Source: QHWT01 sp963755695 (GTDB taxonomy: Bacteria > Acidobacteriota > Vicinamibacteria > Vicinamibacterales > 2-12-FULL-66-21). From it: 64,000 nt of DNA. Positions 28,368 to 37,728 of this stretch are shown here, in pieces. The notes under the pieces are model-generated. The model was given only the letters and a program-made list of their open reading frames with translations, searched no databases and was not told where the DNA came from. The stretch spans positions 496,001-560,000 of the forward strand of contig CAVWLB010000001.1 in assembly GCA_963755695.1 (NCBI GenBank), in the 5' to 3' direction. The translations under genes were made by a program, and so were the position numbers. Positions within the stretch are counted from its first letter, which is position 1. The number at the start of each line of letters is the position of its first letter.

Positions 28368-28396
28368 TTGACCGTTCGCGTGCCAGGGTCCAGAAT
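28368..28396 (+). promoter_or_regulatory. Possible promoter TTGACC-17-CAGAAT
   Basis: TTGACC (28368-28373) and CAGAAT (28391-28396) are spaced by 17 bases, 44 bp before the receptor start. The purine-rich site GAGGAGGAGAG lies just before the ATG. Confidence 0.35.
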
Positions 28397-28440
28397 CCGC
28401 CCGTCTATCTCGGAGTTGACCTTCGAGGAGGAGAGTCACG

Positions 28441-31400
28441 ATGAGAACACGGTCATTGCCCGCACTGGTGCTGCTGCTGGCACTCGGTGCAGCGGGGACT
28501 TCATGGGGCCAGACAGCCACCGGCCAGATCACCGGCGCCGTCAGCGACAGTACCGGCGCGGCGCTCGAGGGCGCCAGAATCAAAGTCACCAGCGAGCTTA
28601 CCGGGCTCACGCGTGAGGCGACCTCCAACGACAAGGGGTCGTACTCAGTTCCACTGCTTCCCGTCGGCGTATACCTGGTGACGGCGGAGAAGGAAGGTTT
28701 CAAGCTCGCCGCATCAGCCACCAACGAGTTGAAGGTGGACCAGGTGCTGCGCGTCGATCTGGTTCTGGAGGTTGGTGCAATGACCGAGACCGTCCAGGTC
28801 ACGGGGCGCGCCATTGCACTGGACACCGAGACCGCCAGCATCGGGCAGGTGGTCACCGAGAAGCAGGTCAACGATCTGCCACTCAACGGCCGCAACTTCC
28901 TGCAGTTGCTGTTCCTCGGCAACGGTGCCGTCCAGACCGAGGGCGAGCAGGGCGCGATGCGGCAGGGCGCGGGCGACGCGATCAGCATCAACGGATCGCG
29001 GCCGACGTCGAACAACTACCTGCTCGACGGAACCTCGAACACCGACACCGCGCTCGGGACGCCGGCGGCCATCCTGTCCATCGACGCGATCCAGGAGTTC
29101 AAAGAGCAGACCGCGACGTATTCCGCCGAGTATGGATTCAGCGCGAATCAAGTCAACATCGTCAGCAAAACGGGAACGAACGTGTTGCATGGCACTGCCT
29201 TCGGGTTCTTTCGCAACGACAAGCTCGATGCGAAAGGGTTTTTCGATGTGCAGAAGCAGAAGCTGGATCAGAAGCAACCCGGGTTCGTGGTCGGGGGGCC
29301 CGTGCTGCTGCCGCGCATGTACGACGGGCGGAACAAGACGTTCTTCCTGGTGAACTATGAGGGACTACGGCGGACCGTTGGAAACCAGGATTTCCTGCGC
29401 GTGCCGTTACCGTCCGAATTGAACGGTCAATTCACGACTCCGATCATCGATCCTGTGACCGGACAGCCGTTCCCGAACAACACGGTTCCTCGGAACCGCT
29501 ATTCGCGCCTGGCCAACCTTGCTCTCGACAAGAACTACTGGCCGGCGCCGAATGCCGACGTTCCGCTGGGTAACTACATCAGGTCGCGAGATCTCCCGAC
29601 CGAAACCAACCAGCTCACGATTCGGGTCGATCAGCAGCTCGGGACGCGCGCCGGAACCGTGTTCGGCCGCTACACACAGACCGATTGGACCAATACATCG
29701 ATCGGTACCGTCACCGAGCTGGGCGATATCTTCTTCGTGCAGCGGACGCACAACTGGCAGGTGTCGCACTCGATGCCGATCAGCGCCACGCTGGTCAACC
29801 AGTTCCGATTGGGGTACATCGGCGCCACCGCGAACCAGGAAGGCTTCACCGCACCGCAGAGCGACATCGACGCCGCGGGACTCACCGGAGTGTTCACCAA
29901 CCTGGGCCCGGGGCAACGAACGTATCCCGCGCTCAATTTTGGCGGCACCGGATCCGACCTGATAGGCGCTGGAAGCGCGGTCAACGACTTCCAGGCGAGC
30001 TACCAGCCGATGTGGGACCTGAGCAACACCACGACGTGGATCCGCGGCCGGCACACGCTGAACTTCGGCGCCAACTATCGCAGCTGGTCGTTGCAGCGCG
30101 ATCTGGCGAACGACTTCCTCGGGCAGTTCACGTTCAGCGGATTCTTCACGGGCAACGCCGTGGCGGACATGCTGCTCGGATACTACTCGGGCTCGAGCGT
30201 CTTCCAGCCCGCTGGCTTCAGCGTAGAGGGAAAGTCCGGCAACCCGCGCCAGTTCAATTTCAAGTACTTTGCGCCATATATCCAGGATGACTGGAAAGTC
30301 AGCTCGCGGCTGACGCTGAACCTCGGGCTGCGGTACGACTTCCGTACGATTCCCTACGAATCGAACGATCGCATGGGCTGGCGCGATCTCTCCAACCCGC
30401 AAGGCGGGCTGCTCGTCGCCGATCAGACACTCGTCGACCGAGGCATCGTGGGCGATCAAAGCTATTACCGCTTCGCCGGACGCCGCAATCCCAGAGACGC
30501 GTCGAAGAACGCCTTTGCCCCGCGCGTGGGCTTCGCGTTCCGTCCTGCGGGCGACGACAAGATGGTAGTCCGTGGCGGCTACGGGTTCTTCTGGGACTCG
30601 TTCGAAGGAAGGGAAATCGACGGGGCCGCAGACATCTATCCCTATGTCAGTCGCGGCAGTTACAACCAGAGCGTTGGACAGGCCGCGCCGCTACAGACAA
30701 CGGACCAACTGTTTCCGAGTTTCGCCGATCTCGGCCCGGCAACGCCAGCGGCGAACACCTTCCTTGCCGTGAGCATGTCCCCCGAGCCGCGTAATCCATA
30801 CGTGCAGCAGTGGTCGGCTGGAGTGCAGCGGCAGGTGTGGACGAACACGATTGCCGAGGTCAATTACATCGGGACCCACGGGACGCATCTGCTGATGCGG
30901 AGGAACATCGCACAGGCGCTGCCCTACGATCCCGCGAACCCGCTCCCTGTCGCGGCGAGGAAACCGTTCCCGAATTTCGAGGTCTACATCGACAGCGATT
31001 TCTCGGGCGACTCGACCTACCATTCCATCAACACGAAACTGGAGCGCCACACCAGCTCGCTGGTCGCAACAGTCGTTTACACGTGGGCACGCAGCGTTGA
31101 CAGCAAGTCGGCAGCCGCGGGCATCGGCGCGTCGGGGTATAACGGCTGGCAGGGGCTGCTGAACAACAACGACCCCGAGGCCGATCGCGGACGATCCGAT
31201 TTCGACGTCGATCACCGGCTGGTCACGAGCTTCGTCTACAACCTGCCGTTCGGCCGCGGCGAGAAATTCGCCGGGGACGCGAGCGGCGTGAAAAACGCGC
31301 TCATCGGCGGCTGGCAGGTCAACGGCATCGCCACGTTCCAGCGCGGATTCCCGATTACGATCCAGGCGAATGACGCCGGTGGCCTGAACGACAGCTTCGG

Positions 31401-31749
31401 CACGAACCGCGCGGATCTGGTGGGCGACCCGAATCCCGGCGGGTTCAGCTCGAGCCAGGATGCATGGTTCAACACGGCGGCGTTTGCGCAGCCGGCGCCC
31501 GGCCGGTTCGGCAGCGTCGGGCGTAACACGCTGCGCGGGCCCGGGATCAATAACTGGGATTTGGCGCTGTTCAAGAACATCGAGTTCCCAGGCAACACGC
31601 GGCTGCAGTTCAGGTTCGAATCGTTCAATGCGTTCAACCATACTCAGTGGGCCGGGGTTGAAACGAACGTGGCCAACCAGAACTTCGGCCGGGTTTTCAG
31701 CAGTCGACCGGCACGCATCAACCAGATAGGACTGAAATTCATCTTCTGA
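28441..31749 (+). CDS. Oar-like TonB-dependent receptor with carboxypeptidase-regulatory domain
   Basis: 1102 residues, intact. The ATG follows GAGGAGGAGAG. Signal peptide (1-23), a carboxypeptidase-regulatory-like beta-sandwich (about 25-110, TGAALEGARIKVTS...GSYSVPLLPVG), then a plug domain with NDLPLNGRNFLQL (about 144-156) and INGSRPTSNNYLLDGTSN. A large barrel follows, ending NQIGLKFIF with the terminal Phe expected for an outer-membrane barrel. This class is greatly expanded in Acidobacteriota and is thought to import glycans or peptides, or to secrete via TonB; the substrate is unknown. The next gene, 22 bp on, is a TPR protein, a common pairing. Confidence 0.92.
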   Translation: MRTRSLPALVLLLALGAAGTSWGQTATGQITGAVSDSTGAALEGARIKVTSELTGLTREATSNDKGSYSVPLLPVGVYLVTAEKEGFKLAASATNELKVDQVLRVDLVLEVGAMTETVQVTGRAIALDTETASIGQVVTEKQVNDLPLNGRNFLQLLFLGNGAVQTEGEQGAMRQGAGDAISINGSRPTSNNYLLDGTSNTDTALGTPAAILSIDAIQEFKEQTATYSAEYGFSANQVNIVSKTGTNVLHGTAFGFFRNDKLDAKGFFDVQKQKLDQKQPGFVVGGPVLLPRMYDGRNKTFFLVNYEGLRRTVGNQDFLRVPLPSELNGQFTTPIIDPVTGQPFPNNTVPRNRYSRLANLALDKNYWPAPNADVPLGNYIRSRDLPTETNQLTIRVDQQLGTRAGTVFGRYTQTDWTNTSIGTVTELGDIFFVQRTHNWQVSHSMPISATLVNQFRLGYIGATANQEGFTAPQSDIDAAGLTGVFTNLGPGQRTYPALNFGGTGSDLIGAGSAVNDFQASYQPMWDLSNTTTWIRGRHTLNFGANYRSWSLQRDLANDFLGQFTFSGFFTGNAVADMLLGYYSGSSVFQPAGFSVEGKSGNPRQFNFKYFAPYIQDDWKVSSRLTLNLGLRYDFRTIPYESNDRMGWRDLSNPQGGLLVADQTLVDRGIVGDQSYYRFAGRRNPRDASKNAFAPRVGFAFRPAGDDKMVVRGGYGFFWDSFEGREIDGAADIYPYVSRGSYNQSVGQAAPLQTTDQLFPSFADLGPATPAANTFLAVSMSPEPRNPYVQQWSAGVQRQVWTNTIAEVNYIGTHGTHLLMRRNIAQALPYDPANPLPVAARKPFPNFEVYIDSDFSGDSTYHSINTKLERHTSSLVATVVYTWARSVDSKSAAAGIGASGYNGWQGLLNNNDPEADRGRSDFDVDHRLVTSFVYNLPFGRGEKFAGDASGVKNALIGGWQVNGIATFQRGFPITIQANDAGGLNDSFGTNRADLVGDPNPGGFSSSQDAWFNTAAFAQPAPGRFGSVGRNTLRGPGINNWDLALFKNIEFPGNTRLQFRFESFNAFNHTQWAGVETNVANQNFGRVFSSRPARINQIGLKFIF

Positions 31750-31771
31750 CCGGGCCCACGGAGGTGCACGA

Positions 31772-32986
31772 ATGCCGAGCGCGCGTTGTCTGGCCATAGC
31801 CGCAGCGCTGTCGGTGTTCGTGTGCCTCTTCCACGTATCGGCGTCCGCGCAGTCGCGCGATGCCGCCGAGTTCCAGCGCAAGTTCCAGGAGGCTGAGCGC
31901 GCTCTCGCGGACGGGCGATACAGCGAAGCCGCTCAGCTCTACGAACAACTACGTGCCGCCGATCCGTCGGTCGCTGAAGTACACGGCCGGCTCGGGCTGG
32001 CCTACTATCAGGAAGGCAAGTTTGCGCAGGCCGTACCGGAGCTACGGCAGGCGCTCAAACTGAAGCCGTCGCTCCCCAACACAGACGTCCTCCTGGCGAT
32101 GTCGCTGTCTGAATTGGGCCAGTACAATCAGGCCCTTGAGGGGTTGGAGCGCGGGTTCCGGCGTTCGTCGGACCCTGCGCTCAAGCGCATGGCAGGTCTG
32201 CAGCTGCAGCGGACCTACACCGGACTTCGACGCGACAGCAAGGCGGTCGAAGTTGCGCTGGAACTCGAGCGCCTTTATCCCAACGATCCGGAAGTCCTCT
32301 ATCACGCGAGCCGTTTGTACGCGAACTTTGCGTATGTCACGATGCAGAAGCTGTCGAAGGTGGCGCCTGAATCGGTGTGGATGCACTTGACGGCGGGGGA
32401 GGTGAACGAGAGTCAGGGCGGGCTCGACGGCGCCGTCAGGGAGTATCAGGCGGTACTCGCGCTCGAACCTCGCCGCCCCGGCGTGCATTTCCGTCTCGGC
32501 CGGGTCTATCTGACGCGGGCGCGTGAGACTACCAGCGACGCCAGATCGACCGCGCAGGCGCAGAAGGAGTTCGAGGCGGAGCTCGAAATCGATCCGGGTA
32601 ACGCGAACGCCGCGTACGAGATTGCGGAATTGCATCGCACGGCCGGAGAACTCGACCAGGCGCGAGCGTTTTTCAATCGCGCGCTGGAACAGGATTCCGA
32701 CTTCGAGGACGCCCTGGTCGGCCTTGGCCGGACGCTCATCGCGTTGGGGAAGCCCGATCAGGCGCTGCCCGTCTTGAAGCGCGCCCTGGCCTTGAACCAG
32801 TCCAACGAGGTCACCTACTACCAGCTGGCGCAGGCCCACCGCGCGCTCGGGAACGTGCCCGAACAGGAGAAAGCGCTTGCCGAGTTCGAGCGGCTTCGCC
32901 AGGAAGCGGCCAACGGGTCGGCGGGCGACGTCTTGTCCCGGCGTGAAGTGACCCGGCAGAGACTCGACCCAAAGACTATCCAGTAG
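31772..32986 (+). CDS. Periplasmic TPR protein paired with the Oar-like receptor
   Basis: 404 residues. The ATG follows GGAGGTG by five bases. Signal peptide (about 1-29, ending SASAQ), then around nine tetratricopeptide units (for example YSEAAQLYEQLRAADPS, FAQAVPELRQALKLKP, LDQARAFFNRALEQD and PDQALPVLKRALALNQ). TPR arrays bind proteins. Its close spacing after the receptor suggests a shared transcript and a job in handling imported material or assembling the receptor. No frameshift is seen. Confidence 0.88.
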   Translation: MPSARCLAIAAALSVFVCLFHVSASAQSRDAAEFQRKFQEAERALADGRYSEAAQLYEQLRAADPSVAEVHGRLGLAYYQEGKFAQAVPELRQALKLKPSLPNTDVLLAMSLSELGQYNQALEGLERGFRRSSDPALKRMAGLQLQRTYTGLRRDSKAVEVALELERLYPNDPEVLYHASRLYANFAYVTMQKLSKVAPESVWMHLTAGEVNESQGGLDGAVREYQAVLALEPRRPGVHFRLGRVYLTRARETTSDARSTAQAQKEFEAELEIDPGNANAAYEIAELHRTAGELDQARAFFNRALEQDSDFEDALVGLGRTLIALGKPDQALPVLKRALALNQSNEVTYYQLAQAHRALGNVPEQEKALAEFERLRQEAANGSAGDVLSRREVTRQRLDPKTIQ

Positions 32987-32999
32987 GCTGTCTCAAGCA

Positions 33000-33140
33000 A
33001 TCGAAGAGTCGGAGGACGGTCGAAGGAGTCGAAGGAGCCTAAATCTGGTCGTCGAAGGATCCTTCGATCTCCTTCAACCCTTCGGTCTCCTTCGACCTTG
33101 CTCCTTCGCCCCTTCACCCTCCTTCGATTCTTCGAGGTTT
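33000..33140. repeat. TCGAAGGAG word-repeat hairpin
   Basis: The forward arm (33002-33045) carries gTCGAAGGAG words. The reverse arm (33055-33138) carries about eight CTCCTTCGA words, with some drift. It occupies most of the gap between the TPR gene and mrfA. Confidence 0.8.
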
Positions 33141-33215
33141 CGCTGCTTGATCGCCAGGCGCCGTCCTGCTAGGATCGCTCCACAATTCCCACGGATCCAG
33201 CAGGTTACCTCCACG

Positions 33216-35927
33216 ATGACGCCTCAAACGCTTCCTGTGGTCAGCGGGGACAAGGACCGTTCGCTCCAGGAGGCGCTCGGCCGGCTCTCGGCATCGAAAG
33301 CGCCTGGGGGGCGCGACGCAGACGCTATCGTGACGGCCACTCGCCGGCTGCCAGCCGTCGGGGCTTCCTACGGCCAGTTCCCCGAACAGACCGACCAGCG
33401 GCTTCGGCGAGCGCTTGCGGCGCGCGGCATCGAGCAGCTTTACACGCACCAGTCGGAGGCCTTCGAGCACGCGTTGGCAGGGCGAAACGTCGTCACCATC
33501 ACTCCTACGGCGTCGGGCAAGACGCTCTGCTACAACGCGCCGGTCCTCGATGCGATCCTGAAGGACCCGTCGACGCGCGCGCTGTACCTGTTTCCAACCA
33601 AGGCGCTTGCGCAGGACCAGCTCGCCGAGTTGCACGGACTTGTCGAACTGATCGCCCAGCAGAGCGCCTGCGGCCAGCGCGAGGTGCCGGAGGGAAGCGC
33701 CGAAGGCGACACCGAGCGCGAGCGCGTGGGGGTGGGGCCCCACGCGCAACTGATAAATGACATAGGCGTCTTCACTTACGACGGCGACACGCCGTCGGAT
33801 GCGCGGCGCTCGATCCGCGGCAAGGCGCACGTCGTGCTCAGCAACCCCGACATGGTGCACTCGGGGATACTGCCTCACCACCCCCGTTGGGCGAAGCTGT
33901 TCGAGAACCTCAAGTTTGTCGTCATCGACGAGCTGCACGCGTATCGCGGGGTTTTTGGAAGCCACCTGGCGAACATCCTCCGGCGCTTGCAGCGCGTGTG
34001 TAGCCATTACGGCTCGGATCCGATCTTCATCTGTTCGTCGGCAACGATTGCCAATCCGCGTGAGCTTGCCGAAGGACTGACAGGGCGTCGCTTCGAGTTG
34101 ATCGACCGGAGCGGTGCGCCGCGCGGCGAGAAGTTTTTCCTGTTCGTCAATCCGCCGGTCGTGAATGCGCAGCTCGGCATACGGCGGTCGTACCTGTCCG
34201 AGGCGCGCCGTGTCGCACTGGAATTTCTCAAGCACAACCTGCAGTTGATCTTGTTCGCGCAGAGCCGCCTCGCCACCGAGATCCTGACGACCTACTTGAA
34301 GGATGCGTATCAGGGGCCGCCGGGATCGGCCGACGTGATTCGAGGCTATCGCGGCGGTTACCTGCCAAATCGACGCCGTGAGATCGAGCGTGGCTTACGC
34401 GACGGCCAGGTGCGCGCGGTGGTGTCGACCAACGCGCTGGAGCTGGGGATCGACATCGGCGCGCTCGACGTTTCAGTGATGGCAGGCTATCCCGGCACGA
34501 TCGCCGCCACCTGGCAGCGTGCCGGCCGCGCCGGGCGCCGCTCGACCAGGTCGGCTGCCGTGCTCGTCGCGAGCAGTGCGCCGATCGATCAATACATCAT
34601 CAGGAACCCGTCGTACTTCTTCGAATCGTCGCCGGAGCACGCGCTGATCAACCCCGACAACCTGCACATCCTGCTGGATCACGTGAAGTGCGCCGCGTTC
34701 GAGCTGCCGTTCAAGGAAGACGATGCGTTCGGCGGCGAGAACCTGCAGGAGATTCTCACGGTTCTGGCGGAAGAAGGCTTCGTGCATCGGGCCGACGGCC
34801 AGTGGAACTGGACCAACGAATCCTATCCGGCCGACGCGGTGAGCCTTCGGTCCGTCTCCTCCGACAACTTCGTGATCGTCGACATCACGCATGGCGAGCG
34901 GGTCATCGGCGAGACCGACTTCACCAGCGGCCCGGCAACGCTGCACGAGAAGGCGATCTACATCATCGAGGGAGCGTTGTTCCAGGTGGAGCGGCTCGAC
35001 TTCGACGGCCGGAAGGCTTACGTGCGCTCGGTCGATTGCGACTACTACACCGACGCCATCACGTATACGAAGGTGACGATACTGGATACGTTCGAGACGA
35101 GGAGCGAGGGGCGAGGTCCGAGGTGCGAAGGCAGAAACCCGAGTTCCGAGGTCCGAGGCCCGAGGCCCGACGGCAGAGACTCGAGTTCCGAGCTCCGAGG
35201 TCCGAGATCCGTGGTCCAGAGTACGGAATCGGTCGAAGAAATCACTGAATTTCCGGGCCTCGTGCCTCGGGCCTCGGGCCTCGAGTCCGGAACCTCGGAC
35301 CCCGGATCTCGAACCTCGGACCTCGGACCTCGATCCTCGCCGACGCCCGCGAAGCGCTCGCACGGCGAGGTCCACGTCGTTTCCCGCGTGGTGGGCTTCA
35401 AGAAGATCAAGTTCTACACCAACGAGAACGTCGGTTCGGGGGAACTCGATCTGCCGGAACAGCAGATGCACACCTCGTCGTACTGGCTGACCATTCCTGC
35501 AGCGGTGATGGCGGCGCTGCCATTCGGCGGGGACGATCGCCGCGACGGCGTGATCGGGCTGGCCTTTGCCATGCGCAACATCGCTCAGTTGTTGCTGATG
35601 TGCGATCGCCACGACCTCGGGCTGTCGGTCGACGGCGGGTCGCTCGAACGATCCGCGCGGACCGGTGGCACGGGTGGCGTGCCTGAAGCGCTGGCGACCG
35701 AACCGAATGTCTTCATTTACGACAATTACCCCGGCGGAATCGGATTCAGCCGGCCGCTGTTCGAAATGCACGGACTCCTGCTCGAGCGCACCCGCGATTT
35801 GATCACCGGTTGTCCGTGCGATTCTGGCTGTCCATCATGTGTGGGACCGGAAGGGAACACGGGGCCGCACGCCAAGCAGGTGGCGTCGCTGATTCTCGAT
35901 CACCTTCTGACTGCGGAAGTCGCCTGA
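33216..35927 (+). CDS. mrfA: MrfA (YprA)-type DEAD/H helicase with in-frame repeat insertion
   Basis: About 903 residues from the ATG at 33216. Motifs: Walker A TPTASGKT (about residue 98), VVIDELHAYRG (motif II, about 238), CSSATIANP (III), then STNALELGIDIG and QRAGRAGRR (V-VI, about 434). A C-terminal DUF1998-type zinc cluster, CPCDSGCPSC, lies at about 868. In Bacillus subtilis MrfA works with the MrfB exonuclease in a UvrA-independent repair of mitomycin C damage. Here the next gene overlaps by one base and is the MrfB-like partner. Odd features: an approximately 85-residue low-complexity insert (nt 35097-35350) made of a word repeat, and a smaller non-conserved insert near nt 33660-33760. 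Confidence 0.88.
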   Translation: MTPQTLPVVSGDKDRSLQEALGRLSASKAPGGRDADAIVTATRRLPAVGASYGQFPEQTDQRLRRALAARGIEQLYTHQSEAFEHALAGRNVVTITPTASGKTLCYNAPVLDAILKDPSTRALYLFPTKALAQDQLAELHGLVELIAQQSACGQREVPEGSAEGDTERERVGVGPHAQLINDIGVFTYDGDTPSDARRSIRGKAHVVLSNPDMVHSGILPHHPRWAKLFENLKFVVIDELHAYRGVFGSHLANILRRLQRVCSHYGSDPIFICSSATIANPRELAEGLTGRRFELIDRSGAPRGEKFFLFVNPPVVNAQLGIRRSYLSEARRVALEFLKHNLQLILFAQSRLATEILTTYLKDAYQGPPGSADVIRGYRGGYLPNRRREIERGLRDGQVRAVVSTNALELGIDIGALDVSVMAGYPGTIAATWQRAGRAGRRSTRSAAVLVASSAPIDQYIIRNPSYFFESSPEHALINPDNLHILLDHVKCAAFELPFKEDDAFGGENLQEILTVLAEEGFVHRADGQWNWTNESYPADAVSLRSVSSDNFVIVDITHGERVIGETDFTSGPATLHEKAIYIIEGALFQVERLDFDGRKAYVRSVDCDYYTDAITYTKVTILDTFETRSEGRGPRCEGRNPSSEVRGPRPDGRDSSSELRGPRSVVQSTESVEEITEFPGLVPRASGLESGTSDPGSRTSDLGPRSSPTPAKRSHGEVHVVSRVVGFKKIKFYTNENVGSGELDLPEQQMHTSSYWLTIPAAVMAALPFGGDDRRDGVIGLAFAMRNIAQLLLMCDRHDLGLSVDGGSLERSARTGGTGGVPEALATEPNVFIYDNYPGGIGFSRPLFEMHGLLLERTRDLITGCPCDSGCPSCVGPEGNTGPHAKQVASLILDHLLTAEVA
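35097..35345. repeat. GAGGTCCGAG word repeat inside mrfA
   Basis: The forward arm (35097-35213) has about ten GAGGTCCGAG/GAGGCCCGAG words. The reverse arm (35262-35340) has about eight CTCGGACCTC/CTCGGGCCTC words. The whole is in frame, without stops, and encodes Arg/Gly/Ser/Pro-rich sequence between the conserved ITYTKVTILDTFE and HGEVHVVSRVVGF segments. Confidence 0.85.
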
Positions 35928-37324
35928 TGGACCTCACGTCGCGTCTCCGGTCGATCGTCCGGCCTTCTGGCCGACCGGTTCACGTCGACCAGACGCAGAG
36001 CCGACGCGAGCTCACCTACGAACCCGACACCGGGCGGTACGAAGCGTCCATCGACATCGATCGTGTCGCGGACGTGCTCGGCGGGCGCATCCTTACCAAC
36101 TCCTACGGGCGTGCGCTGGTCATCGATCGCCGCTACGAATCGGATCGTTTCCACGGTCATCTGCGAATTGGCGACTGCGAGGTGCAGGACGGCGACGCTC
36201 TGCGGCTGCTGGATCCTGCCCTTCCGTCTCCGGACGGCGCCGGCGATCGGACGTTGTTCATCGATCTCGAAACGACCGGTCTCAGCGGTGGCGCCGGAAC
36301 CGTCGCGTTTCTGGTCGGCTGTGGCTGGTTCGACATGGGTGCCTTCCAGGTGCGTCAGTTCCTGTTGACCAGCTACTCGGCGGAGCGCGCGCTGCTGAGC
36401 GCGGTCGCGGATTGTCTCGACGCCACGTCGCTGCTCGTCTCCTACAACGGCAAGACCTTCGACGTGCCGGTAATGGAGACGCGTTGGATGTTCCACCGCA
36501 TGCCGATGCCGCTCGAGTCGGTGCGGCATTTCGACATGCTCCATCCGGCGCGTCGGCTCTGGCGGACGCGGACGGATGAATTCGACACTGCCGAGAGCGG
36601 CTGCCGCTTGTCGACGCTCGAACGCGTCCTCTGCGACGTCAATCGTGTCGGTGACGTTCCGGGCATGGAGATTCCAGCCCGCTACTTCCGGTTCCTGCGG
36701 AGCGGCGATGCGCGTCCCCTCGAACCGGTGCTCGAGCACAATCGCATCGATCTCGTGTCGCTGGCGGCGGTGACCGCGCACGCGCTGCGGCTGGTGGAGC
36801 ACGGGACCGACCGATGCCGCGATGCGGCGGAGGCGCTCGCGCTCGGCAAGGTCTTCGAACGCGCGGGCTCCGTCAGTCGCGCGCTTGCCTGCTTCGAGCG
36901 AGCCGCTGACGATGAAAGCTCGCACCTTGATGTTCGGGCCGAGGCCATCTACAGACTCGGCTTGCGGCTGCGGCGAGACCGTCGGTTCGAGAAGGCAGCA
37001 GCCGCCTGGCGGCGGTTGCTGGAATTGAAACAGGGGCGGTTCGGCCGCCGCAGCCGGCTGCTCGCGCCACTTCGTCAGTTCGCCGTCGAGGCGCTCGCGA
37101 TTCATCACGAGCACCGCGAGCGAGACTACGAGGGCGCCAAGGAGCTTGCGCTCCGCCTGCTCGACGAGAACGATGGGCCTGACTTCTATCTGAGAACCGA
37201 AGCGTCCAGAGCGGACGCCAGGAGAGCGGAGGCCGCGCGACACCGCCTGGCGCGCCTCGAGAAAAAGATCGCCAGAAAGAACGACAGCCATCTTTTCGAT
37301 GGCTGTGAGGACGGCCGGGTCTGA
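35927..37324 (+). CDS. mrfB: MrfB (YprB)-type DEDD exonuclease with C-terminal TPR-like region
   Basis: 465 residues. The ATG at 35927 shares its first base with the helicase stop (TGATG), so translation is probably coupled. The ribonuclease-H-like exonuclease core shows FIDLETTGLSGG (motif I, about residues 112-123), LVSYNGKTFDVPVM (motif II, about 171) and VLEHNRIDLVSLAAV (motif III, about 269). A helical repeat region (about 290-420; ALGKVFERAGSVSRALACFE) follows, as in B. subtilis YprB. The predicted role is resection of damaged DNA unwound by MrfA. The C-terminal codons overlap the first hairpin of the terminator region. Confidence 0.85.
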   Translation: MDLTSRLRSIVRPSGRPVHVDQTQSRRELTYEPDTGRYEASIDIDRVADVLGGRILTNSYGRALVIDRRYESDRFHGHLRIGDCEVQDGDALRLLDPALPSPDGAGDRTLFIDLETTGLSGGAGTVAFLVGCGWFDMGAFQVRQFLLTSYSAERALLSAVADCLDATSLLVSYNGKTFDVPVMETRWMFHRMPMPLESVRHFDMLHPARRLWRTRTDEFDTAESGCRLSTLERVLCDVNRVGDVPGMEIPARYFRFLRSGDARPLEPVLEHNRIDLVSLAAVTAHALRLVEHGTDRCRDAAEALALGKVFERAGSVSRALACFERAADDESSHLDVRAEAIYRLGLRLRRDRRFEKAAAAWRRLLELKQGRFGRRSRLLAPLRQFAVEALAIHHEHRERDYEGAKELALRLLDENDGPDFYLRTEASRADARRAEAARHRLARLEKKIARKNDSHLFDGCEDGRV

Positions 37325-37334
37325 AGACCCGGCC
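37284..37334. terminator. Two tandem hairpins between convergent genes
   Basis: ACAGCCATC-TTTTC-GATGGCTGT (37284-37306) lies in the last codons of mrfB. GGCCGGGTCT-GA-AGACCCGGCC (37313-37334) spans the stop. There is no long T-run, but the position between mrfB and the convergent rpmE suits a bidirectional terminator. Confidence 0.5.
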
Positions 37335-37395
37335 TGAAGAACGAGACGCCAGCCTGTAACCCCGGGCCGGAAAATCTACGCCCCGGGGGCCGGCG

Positions 37396-37665
37396 TTATT
37401 TCGTCGCGGCCGCGGGCTGCTTCCTGCTCTTCGCGGTCTTCGCAGCGGCCTTGCGCGTCTCGGAGGTCTGCGCGCCGAACCGTTTCGTGAAGCGCTCCAC
37501 GCGTCCCTCGGTGTCTATCAGCTTCTGACGCCCGGTGAAGAACGGGTGGCAGTTGTTGCAGATCTCGAGGTGCAGTTCCGGCTTGGTCGAGCGCGTCTTC
37601 CACGTGGCGCCGCAGGCACAGCGGGCCTCGACGTCGAAGTACTTGGGGTGAATGCCTTCCTTCAC
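37396..37665 (-). CDS. rpmE: Ribosomal protein bL31 (zinc form) with Ala/Lys tail
   Basis: 89 residues from a GTG start preceded by AAGGAG. The L31 core is clear: KEGIHPKYFDVEARCACGATW, then ICNNCHPFFTGRQKLIDTEGRVERFTKRF. The cysteines in CAC and CNNC form the zinc-binding (C+) type. The tail after about residue 68 is an Ala/Lys/Arg-rich extension (ETRKAAAKTAKSRKQPAAATK) common in this phylum. It lies alone between mrfB and the aldo/keto reductase gene. Confidence 0.95.
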   Translation of the reverse strand: MKEGIHPKYFDVEARCACGATWKTRSTKPELHLEICNNCHPFFTGRQKLIDTEGRVERFTKRFGAQTSETRKAAAKTAKSRKQPAAATK

Positions 37666-37698
37666 AAGCGGCTCCTTGGGGACTCCAACAAAAGGGCT

Positions 37699-37704
37699 AT
37701 TATA
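37699..37704 (-). promoter_or_regulatory. TATAAT -10 box of rpmE
   Basis: A perfect minus-strand TATAAT lies 33 bases before the rpmE start, followed by the ribosome site AAGGAG. No strong -35 is seen at 16-18 bases upstream. Confidence 0.6.
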
Positions 37705-37728
37705 TCACAGCGCTAAGTTATTCTCTCC

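Noticed and set aside
35927..37324. mrfB start taken upstream at 35810 where the frame opens
   Set aside because: That extension lies wholly inside the helicase gene; the ATG overlapping the helicase stop matches the family N-terminus.
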